Shown: positions 8,776 to 17,832 of the stretch, one piece after another | How the letters are laid out: each line of letters starts with the position of its first letter | How positions within the stretch are numbered: position 1 is the first letter of the stretch | Source of the DNA: Bacillus sp. EAC | Lineage (GTDB): Bacteria > Bacillota > Bacilli > Bacillales > Bacillaceae_G | NCBI RefSeq assembly: GCF_002156875.1 | Contig: NZ_NCSY01000003.1 | Span: 124,001-188,000 of the forward strand | Direction: 5' to 3' | DNA length: 64,000 bases | The notes under the pieces: model-generated | What the model saw: only the letters and a program-made list of their open reading frames with translations | Told to the model about the DNA's origin: nothing | Databases searched by the model: none | Translations under genes and position numbers: made by a program

Positions 8776-9900
8776 TTAGAGTTCTGCTGTTTCTAGTAAT
8801 TTCTTCTGTTGCTTTTTCGCTTTGTTTTTTCGCTTTAAAGCCCACATAGTCATTCCTGTAATACCTAATCCAAGTGGCGCAATTCCGACTAAAGCGTATA
8901 TGATTTTCGTGAAAACTCCACCGTAAGTACCTCTATGTAAACTTTGTCTCCAGACAAAAAATTTATCGTATGCAGTTTCATTACTCTTTGAAAAAGTGCC
9001 TAAATGCTTTCCGTTAAATTGATCAAAAAATTCTGATGTGTTTCCTTTTCCTTCCGGATCATAACTTCCATCATTTAATTGTACTTCGATTACCCCTGTT
9101 TTATCAGATGGTAGTCTCAGTTTATAAAGTTCACCTTCAGGATGTAACTTTTTAATTTCTGAAGCAATTTTATCTAGTCCAACTAATTCTTTTCCGTTAT
9201 CGACAGATTTCAAGTCTTCTGGATAATTAGATGTAAACTTCAATCTTAGTGATTCTTCGATTTTTTCTTGGAAAGGAAATAACATTCCAGTAATCGCTAC
9301 AACTAGTAAAAATGGCAATGTAATAACGCCAATAAAGTTATGCAGAGAGAAGTTACGAGCCATACGGCCTTTATTCCATTTAATACTTAAGCTTTTAAAC
9401 ATTCGTTTAATTCCCGGATACCATAAATAAGCGCCAGTAATAATCATGATGATAAGTGCAATTGCTACAATACCGATAATTACTTCACCACTCTCTTCTA
9501 ATAATAAATGAGTGTGAAGCTCCTTAACAAAAGAAACGAATGATGCATCCTTATTATAATTTCCTAATAACTCACCATTACTAGGGTCTAAATAAGCATC
9601 AACTTCTCGATCACCCTTTGACAAATTCGCATGATAGATATCAGATATTTTCGAAGGAACATCTAACCTAGAAATTTGATACCCTTGATATTTTTCATGG
9701 AAAATATGTTCAGCTTCTTTTAAACTAACATTTCTTTCACTACTTTCAGGTGTAAAATATTGAGGATTAAGTGCCTTCTCAATTTGATCATCAAACACTA
9801 AAACACTACCTGTAGCACATACAGTAATGATAAAGAGTCCAAAAACTAAGCTACATACTAGATGTAATGTTAAGATAAACTTCCTGATATTTTTTTTCAT
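8776..9900 (-). CDS. PepSY-associated membrane protein, iron regulated
   Basis: Member of the PepSY_TM family, often encoded in iron-acquisition regulons and suggested to act in siderophore reduction or iron uptake. The 374 residues contain four membrane helices (about 10-32, 142-162, 193-213 and 340-360). External PepSY-type segments lie at about 57-120 (VSLKEAEHIFHEKYQGYQIS) and 235-290. Conserved His residues occur around helices (LHLV, ELHTHLL, SLHNF, SLHRG), as in redox membrane proteins that may bind heme. A perfect Fur box lies 77 bp upstream. It stands alone, with no siderophore genes adjacent. Confidence 0.88.
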   Translation of the reverse strand: MKKNIRKFILTLHLVCSLVFGLFIITVCATGSVLVFDDQIEKALNPQYFTPESSERNVSLKEAEHIFHEKYQGYQISRLDVPSKISDIYHANLSKGDREVDAYLDPSNGELLGNYNKDASFVSFVKELHTHLLLEESGEVIIGIVAIALIIMIITGAYLWYPGIKRMFKSLSIKWNKGRMARNFSLHNFIGVITLPFLLVVAITGMLFPFQEKIEESLRLKFTSNYPEDLKSVDNGKELVGLDKIASEIKKLHPEGELYKLRLPSDKTGVIEVQLNDGSYDPEGKGNTSEFFDQFNGKHLGTFSKSNETAYDKFFVWRQSLHRGTYGGVFTKIIYALVGIAPLGLGITGMTMWALKRKNKAKKQQKKLLETAEL

Positions 9901-9976
9901 CTCTATCTTCTCCCTTTAAAACTCAAATTCTTTCCCCTTTAGAATTTGATAATAATAATCGTTCTCAATTATAACG

Positions 9977-9995
9977 ATAATGATTATCATTATCA
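9977..9995. promoter_or_regulatory. Perfect Fur box
   Basis: The 19-mer gataatgattatcattatc equals the classical Fur consensus at every position. It lies upstream of the PepSY gene (minus strand), implying repression by Fe-Fur. Confidence 0.93.
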
Positions 9996-10095
9996 ATTTT
10001 TTTTTGCTAATTTATTCTATTTTTTATGCATTCGAGCATTTGGGTACTTAGATAAATACTGATTTAACAACAATCTTTTAGAAAAGTGCCAAAAC

Positions 10096-10141
10096 AAAAA
10101 AGACAATTCTTCGTTCTAATTGAACGAAAAATCGTCTTTTT
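10096..10141. terminator. Strong bidirectional hairpin downstream of speB
   Basis: A 20-bp stem (aaaaagac...cgttc / gaacg...gtcttttt) with a 6-base loop, with A/T runs on both sides. It is probably the terminator of speE-speB, but it lies beyond two 111-bp repeats. Confidence 0.7.
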
Positions 10142-10155
10142 GGTCTGTATCATGT

Positions 10156-10266
10156 GCCTAGCCCCTCGAGGTCATAAGTCAAAGACCAACAAAGATTAAA
10201 AAGCAACCTTCATTGGTCTTTGTCTTATGCTTGTCGGGGCTTAGCAAGGCGCTTCCACATTTCTGA
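10156..10266. repeat. 111-bp palindromic repeat, copy 1
   Basis: First of two near-identical 111-bp units (3 differences). Each unit is itself a large imperfect hairpin (gcctagcccc...ggggc...gcaaggcgc, and cataag-caaagaccaa / ttggtctttg-cttatg). Such gcctagcccctcgaggtcataag units recur in Bacillaceae intergenic DNA as far as I recall. Confidence 0.85.
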
Positions 10267-10282
10267 ATTGTCTAGTTCCAGC

Positions 10283-10393
10283 GCCTAGCCCCTCGAGGTC
10301 ATAAGTCAAAGACCAACAAAGGTTAAAAAGCAACCTTCATTGGTCTTTGTCTTATGCTTATCGGGGCTGAGCAAGGCGCTTCCACATTTCTGA
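10283..10393. repeat. 111-bp palindromic repeat, copy 2
   Basis: Second unit, separated from copy 1 by 16 bp. It ends at the base immediately before the speB stop codon (10394-10396). It differs from copy 1 by agatt/aggtt, gtcgg/atcgg and cttag/ctgag. The differences lie in loops or unpaired positions of the predicted fold. Confidence 0.85.
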
Positions 10394-11266
10394 TTACTTA
10401 ACCCATCCTAATAAGATTTCACGGATGAATTTGCTTGCTGCAACTTGTGTTTGCTCTGCGTGATCGTAAACTGGAGCTACTTCTACTAAGTCTGCACCCA
10501 CTACGTTTATATCACTATTTGCAATCGCTAAAATACTATCTATCATTTCTTTTGATGTTATACCACCTGCTTCAAGTGTACCTGTACCAGGTGCGTGTGC
10601 AGGATCTAATACATCAATATCAATTGTTACATAAACTGGACGACCAGCAAGAGTTGGAAGTACTTTCTTTAATGGCTCAAGAACTTCAAACTTAAACAGG
10701 TTCATACCTACTTCTTTAGCCCATTCAAATTCTTCTTTCATTCCAGAACGGATTCCAAATGAGTAAACATTTTTAGGTCCAATTAAATTACAAACTTTTT
10801 TAATTGGAGTTGAGTGAGATAATGGTTCTCCTTCATATGAATCGCGTAAATCAGTATGAGCGTCAAAGTGAATAATCGCTAAATCTGGGTATTTCTTATA
10901 CATTGCTTTCATAACAGGCCAAGACACAAGATGTTCTCCACCCATACCTAGAGGGAATTTACCTTGATCTAATAAGCCATCAATATAATCTTCAATCATA
11001 TCAAGGCTTCTTTGTGCATTACCAAATGGTAATGGAATATCTCCAGCATCAAAATACTTAACTTCTTCAAGTTCTTTATCTTGATATGGGCTGTATTCCT
11101 CTAAACCAATTGATACTTCACGAATACGAGCAGGACCAAAACGAGAGCCTGGACGGAAACTCACAGTCCAATCCATTGGCATACCATAAATGACTGCTTT
11201 ACTTTCTTCAAAGCTTGGATGACTCTTTATAAATACATTTCCTGAATAAGCTTCATCAAAACGCAT
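10394..11266 (-). CDS. speB: Agmatinase
   Basis: Hydrolyses agmatine to putrescine and urea, providing substrate for SpeE. It belongs to the ureohydrolase family with a binuclear Mn centre. Metal-ligand motifs are GGEHLVSWP, IHFDAHTDLRDSY and DIDVLDPAHAPGTGT. Its 290 residues are normal length. It lies 12 bp after speE in one operon, in the same order as B. subtilis speE-speB (ywhG). A good ribosome site (gggggc) precedes the ATG. The stop codon directly abuts a 111-bp repeat. Confidence 0.97.
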   Translation of the reverse strand: MRFDEAYSGNVFIKSHPSFEESKAVIYGMPMDWTVSFRPGSRFGPARIREVSIGLEEYSPYQDKELEEVKYFDAGDIPLPFGNAQRSLDMIEDYIDGLLDQGKFPLGMGGEHLVSWPVMKAMYKKYPDLAIIHFDAHTDLRDSYEGEPLSHSTPIKKVCNLIGPKNVYSFGIRSGMKEEFEWAKEVGMNLFKFEVLEPLKKVLPTLAGRPVYVTIDIDVLDPAHAPGTGTLEAGGITSKEMIDSILAIANSDINVVGADLVEVAPVYDHAEQTQVAASKFIREILLGWVK

Positions 11267-11278
11267 AATAAAGCCCCC

Positions 11279-12106
11279 TTATTTAGTAAGATCAGCTACA
11301 AATTTTGGTAATACGAACGCTGCTTTATGTAGCTCTTTTGTGTAATATTTTGTCTCAATATCAAAGAAACGATTCTCTTCTACTTCTAATGGATCGTGTT
11401 TTTTTGAGCCGATTGTAAATGTCCACATTCCACTTGGATATGTTGGGATGTTTGCAATATATAAACGTGTAATTGGGAAGATTTCTCTTACATCACGTTG
11501 TACTTGTGTGATTAACTCAGGTGTAAACCAAGGGTTGTCAGTTTGAGCTACAAAAATACCATCTTCTTTTAACGCTTTTGAAATACCAGCGTAAAAGCCT
11601 TTAGTGAATAAGTTTACTGCAGGTCCAACTGGTTCAGTTGAATCTACCATAATTACATCGTATACATTTTCACTATTTGCGATATGCATAAATCCATCGT
11701 CTACTTTTACTTCTACACGTGGATCTTCTAATTTTCCTGCAATTTCAGGTAAGTATATTTTAGAGTATTCAATTACTTTTCCATCGATTTCAACAAGAGT
11801 TGCCTTTTTTACGCTAGGGTGTTTTAAAACTTCACGAATAACACCGCCGTCACCGCCACCAACTACTAAAACGTTTTCTGGGTTTGGGTGAGTAAATAAA
11901 GGAACATGAGCTACCATTTCATGATATACAAACTCATCCTTCTGAGTAGTCATAACCATACCATCTAAGATAAGCATGTTTCCAAACTCTTCTGTCTCTA
12001 CCATGTCAAGCTTTTGAAACTCAGTTTGCTCTGTATGTAAAGTTTTATTAATTTTAGCAGTAATTCCAAAGTTTTTTGTTTGTTTTTCAGTAAACCATAA
12101 TTCCAT
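11279..12106 (-). CDS. speE: Spermidine synthase
   Basis: Transfers aminopropyl from decarboxylated S-adenosylmethionine to putrescine. The N-terminal beta-domain ([15 protein letters not shown]) is followed by a Rossmann methyltransferase-like domain. This has [19 protein letters not shown] (cofactor site, about 79-97), [12 protein letters not shown] and the catalytic region [12 protein letters not shown] choose the second of two in-frame ATGs (12106) because close relatives begin MELWFTEKQ. The ATG at 12115 is only three bases from the aaggg site. It is the first gene of speE-speB. Confidence 0.96.
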   Translation of the reverse strand: MELWFTEKQTKNFGITAKINKTLHTEQTEFQKLDMVETEEFGNMLILDGMVMTTQKDEFVYHEMVAHVPLFTHPNPENVLVVGGGDGGVIREVLKHPSVKKATLVEIDGKVIEYSKIYLPEIAGKLEDPRVEVKVDDGFMHIANSENVYDVIMVDSTEPVGPAVNLFTKGFYAGISKALKEDGIFVAQTDNPWFTPELITQVQRDVREIFPITRLYIANIPTYPSGMWTFTIGSKKHDPLEVEENRFFDIETKYYTKELHKAAFVLPKFVADLTK

Positions 12107-12392
12107 TTGATGCATCTACCCTTCTTTATCAAGATTTAGTTTGAAACATAACACTGTAGATGTATGTCTAGTTGATATGTTCCTTATTATCCCCACTCTT
12201 CCTAATTCCTATCGGATTTGTGTTGTCACGACTTTTTTGCCGTACAAAAGAAAAGTATAGAGTAAATTTGGTGAAATGCAAGATTTTTAAGACTAATTAT
12301 TTGATATTTTTTATTACTAGGTTTAGTTATTTTAAAATGTTGTTTTTTTAACATATTGATAAGTCGAAGAATTCACAAAGATGGACGTCCTT

Positions 12393-12423
12393 TGAATAAA
12401 ATTTCTCTTAATCTACCATACTA
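12393..12423 (+). promoter_or_regulatory. Forespore (SigF/SigG-type) promoter of pbpG
   Basis: TGAATA (12393-12398), an 18-bp spacer, then CATACTA (12417-12423). This matches the SigG/SigF consensus in both boxes. It lies 40 bases before the pbpG start, fitting the known forespore expression of pbpG. Confidence 0.85.
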
Positions 12424-12463
12424 GTATTAATAAGAGAAATTCGATTGGGACGGAGGGCAAATT

Positions 12464-14464
12464 ATGCAAACTATGACCTATTCATACCATTGGCGTTTTA
12501 TTCAAAAATTAGGCATCATTATCACAATTATCTCGCTCATTAGCTCTGTATTTCTTTCTAGCATCTACATTATTGCCAACTATTCATCAAAGCCCTCGTT
12601 ATTTATAGGGTCCAATTCTAACTATTACAGTAATAATGATAAGTTGATTGGTAAAACACAGTTATTACAAAATAGAAAGACTATTAGTATAAACGAAGTT
12701 CCCACTATAGCCATTAACACAATTTTAATTAGCGAAGACCGTAACTTTTTTCATCATCATGGTTTTGATTTAAAAAGAATGGTTTCTGCAATTATTATTA
12801 ATCTCTCAAAAGGTAGCTATGCTCAAGGTGCCAGTACTATCACTCAGCAACTCGCAAAAAATTTATATTTATCACAAGAAAAAACAATTCGTCGAAAACT
12901 CAAAGAAGCATTCATTACAATTAAACTAGAGTCATCTTATAAAAAAGAAAAAATATTAGAAGCTTATCTAAATACGATCTATTTTGGTCATGGCATATAT
13001 GGAATAGAAACTGCAGCAAACGCGTATTTAGGTAAAAGTATTAAACAATTAACCTCCGCTGAAATAACATTTCTACTAAGTATCCCAGCAAATCCATCAA
13101 AATATGATCCTTATACTCACTTTTCAACTGTCAAACAACGTCAGAAACGAATTCTTTCAGCTCTTTATAAAAATAATTTAATCAGTAATAAAAACGCAAT
13201 TGATGCAAGCAACGCTCAAATTAAATTAGTCTCTATTAAATCTACTAAGAACCCTACTTTTACTTCTTATTTTCAACAAAGTGTCCAAAATGAAATTTCT
13301 ACAACAATAGGTCAATCGTTAAGCAACAATGGAAGTGCCATTTATACAACCTTTAATTCGAAGATTCAAAATCTGATCGAAAATGCATTCAAAGAATTTA
13401 TTATGCCGATTCCTAATTTACAGGCTGGAATCATCGTTTTAGACAGCCAATCAGGAGAAGTCGTTAGTATGATTGGCGGACGTGAGCAAGGTCAATTCTT
13501 ATTTAATCGTGCAATAGCTTCTAATAGACAGGTCGGTAGTACAATTAAACCTATCCTTTATTACAGTGCATTAGTTAATGGATTTACCCCTTCTACAAGA
13601 TTACTAAGTAAGCAGACAGAATTTAAATTTGAAAACGGTGGAGTTTATCACCCAAAAAATAGCGGTAATCTTTACGCAAATAGTCCAATAACGTTAGCTA
13701 AAGCAATAGCTGTTTCTGATAATATTTATGCGGTAAAAACTCAACAGGCAATTGGCACAAAAAAATTTATGGACACCCAGAAACTTTTCCATCTGCCAAA
13801 ACCCGCTGAAGAAGTTCCGTCATTAGCACTTGGTACACAACAAGCTTCGTTGCTTGATATGACGAGAGCATATGCATTGATTGCAAATGGAGGCAAGGAA
13901 GTTACTCCTCATTTTGTTAGAGAGATAAAATCAAAATCAGGTAAGATGATTTATCGAGCACAAATAGTGAAGAAACAAGTTTTAGAAAAAGAAAAAGCTA
14001 TTATTTTGAAGCAGTTAATGAATGGAATGTTTAATACGAAGTTTTCTAGTTATCTACCTGCAACGGGATCGAGTATTCTTCCGGACTTATCAAAAGATTA
14101 TTACGGAAAAACTGGAACAACTAAGACGGATAATTGGATGATCGGATTCCATTCAAATTTAGTTGTAGGTGTTTGGGTAGGCTATGATCATTCTAGGATT
14201 TTAAATGATGAAGAAAGTAAGATGGCTAAAAAGGTTTGGGCTTCAATCGTTGGTAAAATGCCAGAGCATGATATCAATTCTAAAATCCCTAAAAATCTAG
14301 TAAAAGTTTCAGTAGATGAAAAGACAGGTCTTTTATACAAAAAAGGATGTAGCGGAAAAGTAGATCTTTATTTCTTAAAAAATACACAACCTTTAAAACC
14401 TTGTACAAAGAAAGTGAGTATCGAAAAAGTGAAAAAACCGTGGTATTCACAGTATCTTCCGTAA
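12464..14464 (+). CDS. pbpG: Class A penicillin-binding protein PbpG (sporulation)
   Basis: Bifunctional peptidoglycan glycosyltransferase/transpeptidase. A membrane anchor lies at about 14-38. The GT51 domain has EDRNFF (91-96, catalytic Glu) and GASTITQQL (122-130). The transpeptidase domain has S359-T-I-K362, S418-D-N420 and KTGT (549-552), so all catalytic motifs are intact. Its 666 residues are close to B. subtilis PbpG (YwhE), which acts in forespore wall synthesis. The location between speE and ywhD is conserved. It has a SigF/SigG-type promoter and ribosome site ggacggaggg. Confidence 0.96.
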   Translation: MQTMTYSYHWRFIQKLGIIITIISLISSVFLSSIYIIANYSSKPSLFIGSNSNYYSNNDKLIGKTQLLQNRKTISINEVPTIAINTILISEDRNFFHHHGFDLKRMVSAIIINLSKGSYAQGASTITQQLAKNLYLSQEKTIRRKLKEAFITIKLESSYKKEKILEAYLNTIYFGHGIYGIETAANAYLGKSIKQLTSAEITFLLSIPANPSKYDPYTHFSTVKQRQKRILSALYKNNLISNKNAIDASNAQIKLVSIKSTKNPTFTSYFQQSVQNEISTTIGQSLSNNGSAIYTTFNSKIQNLIENAFKEFIMPIPNLQAGIIVLDSQSGEVVSMIGGREQGQFLFNRAIASNRQVGSTIKPILYYSALVNGFTPSTRLLSKQTEFKFENGGVYHPKNSGNLYANSPITLAKAIAVSDNIYAVKTQQAIGTKKFMDTQKLFHLPKPAEEVPSLALGTQQASLLDMTRAYALIANGGKEVTPHFVREIKSKSGKMIYRAQIVKKQVLEKEKAIILKQLMNGMFNTKFSSYLPATGSSILPDLSKDYYGKTGTTKTDNWMIGFHSNLVVGVWVGYDHSRILNDEESKMAKKVWASIVGKMPEHDINSKIPKNLVKVSVDEKTGLLYKKGCSGKVDLYFLKNTQPLKPCTKKVSIEKVKKPWYSQYLP

Positions 14465-14467
14465 AAA

Positions 14468-14505
14468 ACAAAAGACCTTACCAAGATGGTAAGGTCTTTT
14501 GTTTG
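14468..14505. terminator. Bidirectional terminator after pbpG
   Basis: Stem aaaagaccttacc / ggtaaggtctttt with loop aaga; a T-run follows on the plus strand and an A-run precedes. It lies four bases after the pbpG stop. Confidence 0.9.
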
Positions 14506-14633
14506 TCCTAGTCCTAGCTTTGTCCAAGCTAATATTAGTTTACTTTATTTAGTCATAAATGTAAAAAGATTATTCGACGTTTTCTGTAATTTTTTTTATA
14601 AATATTGCCAATTAGAATTTAACAAAAACGCGA

Positions 14634-15146
14634 CTATCCTAAAAGGTCATTTTTTAAGTCTGCAGATGAATTATTCCACATTTCTTCATTATGTGATTTC
14701 AGAAAATTACTTAATAGTTTACGTGAAGTTTCATCCATATGATCGACCATAATTTTTCGCTTCATTGCTTTATCCATTTTATTCACATGATCTGGAAGAA
14801 GTTTATATCCTCTTCTAGCTTCACGATCAACAGTCATATAACAACCAGTTACCCCTGCATAATATGGTCCTGTTTCATTTCGTTCAGTAGCAACCCATAC
14901 TAACCAATATGGCTTTCCATTAGGAACATCCTCTTCCTTTGTCAAAAATTTAATTCCTTTTTCGACTGAACTGCGTGCATGCATCGCACCAATATCAACA
15001 AACACATCATTTTCTTGTATATCCACAAAGACTGGAGAAACATTTTCCAAGCTAATAGCCCCTACTCCATATCCTCCATGTCCACTTGTTGAATCATTTT
15101 TTAATATATTAAATCCTAGTGATTTCTTTTTCGGTTGTTCAGACAT
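14634..15146 (-). CDS. ywhD: YwhD family protein
   Basis: Conserved Bacillus protein of the YwhD family with no proven role. The 170 residues match along the length: KKKSLGFNILKNDSTSGHGG, VFVDIGAMHARS, FLTKEEDVPNGKPYWLVWVA and GVTGCYMTVDREARRGYK. It is soluble, with no signal peptide. It is transcribed after ywhC with a 21-bp gap and ribosome site taggagg. No separate terminator is clear; the pbpG hairpin may serve both strands. Confidence 0.92.
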   Translation of the reverse strand: MSEQPKKKSLGFNILKNDSTSGHGGYGVGAISLENVSPVFVDIQENDVFVDIGAMHARSSVEKGIKFLTKEEDVPNGKPYWLVWVATERNETGPYYAGVTGCYMTVDREARRGYKLLPDHVNKMDKAMKRKIMVDHMDETSRKLLSNFLKSHNEEMWNNSSADLKNDLLG

Positions 15147-15167
15147 CGTAGATCCTCCTACTGTTCA

Positions 15168-15833
15168 TTACATAAATAATGGTGAAACAATTGAATTTAT
15201 CCAGTGAAATACTGAAGGTATTGCAATATTAAAAATCGGTTGAATCGTATAGTTATCTAAAGGAGTTAATACTAGTATTAAAAAAATCACCGATCCATAT
15301 TGTTCATATTGAGTCATTTTTGCACGCACATCATTTGGTACTAAGTCTTCAATAATTCGATATCCATCTAACGGTGGTAGAGGAATTAAATTGAAAACAA
15401 AAAGTACGACGTTCATTTGAATAAACATATTCATAAACGTATCTAATGTAATTTTTAATGAATGTGGAAAACTGTTAAATAGATTATATTTGTAGCAAAT
15501 GACATAAATAATAACACCGATTGTAGCTAAAATAAAATTACTGATTGGTCCTGCTGCAGTGGTAAGCAAACTAGCCAATCTTGGATGCTTAAAATTGTAA
15601 CGATTCACAGGTACTGGTCTTGCCCAACCAAAACCTAAAATTAGGATTGCGATTGTTCCAAAGAGATCTAAATGCTTAAAAGGTGAAAGTGTTAACCTTC
15701 CTTGATTTTTTGCAGTACTATCTCCAAATTTATATGCAACAAAAGCATGCGCGAATTCGTGTACTGATAATGAAATAGCAAATACTAATAATACTAATGG
15801 AATATCTTTTAAATCGTATTGAAAAAATGACAT
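15168..15833 (-). CDS. ywhC: Site-2-type membrane metalloprotease YwhC (M50)
   Basis: Polytopic membrane protein of the M50 peptidase family. HEFAH (in SVHEFAHAFVAYKFGD, about 24-39) is the zinc-binding HExxH motif. NLIPLPPLDGYRI (about 145-157) carries the third ligand Asp and NxxPxxxxDG. Five to six helices are predicted. There is no PDZ domain, so it belongs to the short rhomboid-like M50B group. Its substrate is unknown. It starts at ATG behind gagaggag and is first in ywhC-ywhD, divergent from ywhB. Confidence 0.93.
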   Translation of the reverse strand: MSFFQYDLKDIPLVLLVFAISLSVHEFAHAFVAYKFGDSTAKNQGRLTLSPFKHLDLFGTIAILILGFGWARPVPVNRYNFKHPRLASLLTTAAGPISNFILATIGVIIYVICYKYNLFNSFPHSLKITLDTFMNMFIQMNVVLFVFNLIPLPPLDGYRIIEDLVPNDVRAKMTQYEQYGSVIFLILVLTPLDNYTIQPIFNIAIPSVFHWINSIVSPLFM

Positions 15834-15981
15834 TCGTAACTCCTCTCAAGTAATGTATCACTTCATATTATAAATTTAGTTTAAAATATTTTATCTATTT
15901 TTTCGTCGTTATTACATTTAAGCGTTATTATTCTTACTGTTGCGTTATAATAAATATGACTATATTAAGGAGGTCTATATT

Positions 15982-16167
15982 ATGCCATACGTAACAGTAA
16001 AAATGCTAGAAGGTCGTACCGAAGAGCAAAAGAAAGCGTTAGTAGAAAAGGTTACTTCTGCTGTAAGTGAAACGACAGGGGCTCCAGCTGAAAAAATCGT
16101 CGTATTTATTGAAGAAATGACAAAAAATCATTATGCAGTTGCTGGAAAACGATTAAGTGACGAATAG
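15982..16167 (+). CDS. ywhB: 4-oxalocrotonate tautomerase family protein
   Basis: Small hexameric keto-enol tautomerase family. The 61 residues begin Met-Pro (MPYVTVKMLEGRT); after Met removal Pro1 is the catalytic base. Arg residues near 11 and 39 in the family correspond here to GRTEEQK and the VFIEEM region. The start at 15982 is fixed by aaggagg and by the need for Pro as second residue; longer in-frame versions are wrong. The physiological substrate in Bacillus is not known. Confidence 0.94.
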   Translation: MPYVTVKMLEGRTEEQKKALVEKVTSAVSETTGAPAEKIVVFIEEMTKNHYAVAGKRLSDE

Positions 16168-16190
16168 ATTTTATTACATACAGATTTAGT

Positions 16191-16217
16191 AAACGGAAGA
16201 ATCATTTCTTCCGTTTA
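16191..16217 (+). terminator. Hairpin after ywhB
   Basis: Stem aaacggaagaa / ttcttccgttt with a short loop, 23 bases after the ywhB stop. The 3' arm is duplicated at 16370-16389. Confidence 0.65.
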
Positions 16218-16343
16218 GTCTGTTGTCAAACGCTCGCTTTCTTTCGGTGCTTCGCCTTCTTTCGGTGCTCATTACCGTCAATGGTAACTCCGCTCTTCAT
16301 CAGGCTTCGCGCCTCGAAAGACAAGCGTTTTCAATCAGACTAA
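16215..16343. repeat. 129-bp palindromic element between ywhB and ywfO
   Basis: The ends ttagtctg / cagactaa and the inner arms caaacgct / agcgttt and ctttcg / cgaaag pair over about 40 bp per side. The left half repeats ctttcggtgcttcgccttctttcggtgct-type units (two ctttcggtgct copies). A 20-bp near-perfect direct repeat (agaatcNtttcttccgttta) flanks it at 16198-16217 and 16370-16389. It is non-coding. Confidence 0.7.
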
Positions 16344-16391
16344 ATTCAAATTTTTAGGACTTTGTCTACAGAATCTTTTCTTCCGTTTATT

Positions 16392-17705
16392 TTATCTACT
16401 TTTTGCCCCTGCAATCTCTTCAATTAACTCTATTATTTTCTTTTTCAAATCATCTGGCTTATTATAAATTAAATCATGAGGATAATATAATTTAGAATCA
16501 GATAGCTTTTTCCCGGTAATGCCATCTACTAATTCTGATTTACGAGAAATCTCATTTAATTCACCGCTCGGTAATAATAACAGAATTGGCTTCTTACCAT
16601 CTTCTTCACCATATCTGAAGTAGTCATATGCTTCATCAGAGATCGTATCCATCACTAAATAATAATTAGGATCAATGCCTATTTCTAAAAATAATCTCTT
16701 TAGCTCAACAAGTTTTTCTGAGTGAAGTTCTCCGTGAAAATCTACATATTGGAATAAATTACGATTTAAAAACCTCTTACATAGATCGCTTAATATTTGG
16801 TCGGACTCTTCTTGCCAGACTTGGAAGTAATATAGTAAGACAGATTCATCTAATTTTAAATACTCATCTAATACTACTTTACCATCAAATAAACTATCAA
16901 AATGCACCGGTACATAATTAAAATGATATCCCTCATCATGTAAGAATCTTGCCCTTTGTAATATTTTAAGCAAAATTGATTCGGCACTTCTAGAAACTGG
17001 ATGGAAGTAAACTTGCCAATACATTTGGAAACGACTTATTAAATAATGTTCTACGGCATGCATACCAGATTGTTTCATAACAATCCCATCAGGACGTGGT
17101 CTCATCACTCTAAGAATACGCTCCATATCAAAATTACCGTAGCTTACACCTGTATAATATGCATCTCTAAGTAGGTAATCCATTCGGTCAGCGTCGATTT
17201 GGCTTGATATCATACTCGTAACGAGTCGATTCTCTGAAGTCTTTCCTATTATTTCAGAAACCTGTTTCGGAAATTCTTCTCCTACTCTTTTTAGTATTTC
17301 ATTTATTTCCGTCGATCCCTCAATAATATCCCTTGTTAACTCTTCATGATCTAAGTCAAAGATTTTTTCAAAAGTATGTGAAAAAGGCCCATGACCAACA
17401 TCATGTAATAATCCTGCACAGAGTGCTAATAATCGATCATCGTCGCTCCATTCAGGTCGTCCAGAGAAAACATCATCAATCATTCGTCTAATGATTTCAT
17501 AAACACCTAACGAATGTGAAAAACGGCTATGTTCTGCTCCATGAAAAGTAAGATATGTAGTACCAAGTTGCTTTATTCTGCGTAATCTTTGAAACTCCTT
17601 TGTTCCAATTAAATCCCATATAATTTGATCTCTCACATGTATGTAACGATGTACTGGATCTTTAAATACTTTTTCCTCATAAAGCTTTTGGTAACGATAA
17701 GACAT
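16392..17705 (-). CDS. ywfO: HD-domain phosphohydrolase YwfO (dGTPase-like)
   Basis: Predicted metal-dependent nucleotide triphosphohydrolase related to dGTPases. HSRFSHSLGVYEI and LLHDVGHGPFSHTFE hold the H...HD...D ligands. DADRMDYLLRDAYYTG is the typical downstream segment. The start is ATG at 17705, seven bases after gggggg; the upstream TTG at 17723 overlaps that site. Its 437 residues match B. subtilis YwfO. It is monocistronic; the palindromic element at 16215-16343 follows its stop. Confidence 0.95.
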   Translation of the reverse strand: MSYRYQKLYEEKVFKDPVHRYIHVRDQIIWDLIGTKEFQRLRRIKQLGTTYLTFHGAEHSRFSHSLGVYEIIRRMIDDVFSGRPEWSDDDRLLALCAGLLHDVGHGPFSHTFEKIFDLDHEELTRDIIEGSTEINEILKRVGEEFPKQVSEIIGKTSENRLVTSMISSQIDADRMDYLLRDAYYTGVSYGNFDMERILRVMRPRPDGIVMKQSGMHAVEHYLISRFQMYWQVYFHPVSRSAESILLKILQRARFLHDEGYHFNYVPVHFDSLFDGKVVLDEYLKLDESVLLYYFQVWQEESDQILSDLCKRFLNRNLFQYVDFHGELHSEKLVELKRLFLEIGIDPNYYLVMDTISDEAYDYFRYGEEDGKKPILLLLPSGELNEISRKSELVDGITGKKLSDSKLYYPHDLIYNKPDDLKKKIIELIEEIAGAKSR

Positions 17706-17803
17706 ATGTTGGCCCCCCTTCAATATTTACCATTATATTTTTAAATTAATTTATGTGAAGAGCTTTATCCACTTTTCTATATTATATCAGATGTTTATAT
17801 GAA

Positions 17804-17832
17804 AAAACGTTCCTTATATGAAGGAACGTTTA
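17804..17832 (-). terminator. Terminator of the DUF1450 gene
   Basis: Stem aaacgttcctt / aaggaacgttt with a T-run on the minus strand. It touches the stop codon of the gene at 17830. Confidence 0.85.

Noticed and set aside
14486-14752. 88-codon frame between pbpG and ywhD
   Set aside because: It begins in the pbpG terminator and overlaps ywhD antisense; no ribosome site.
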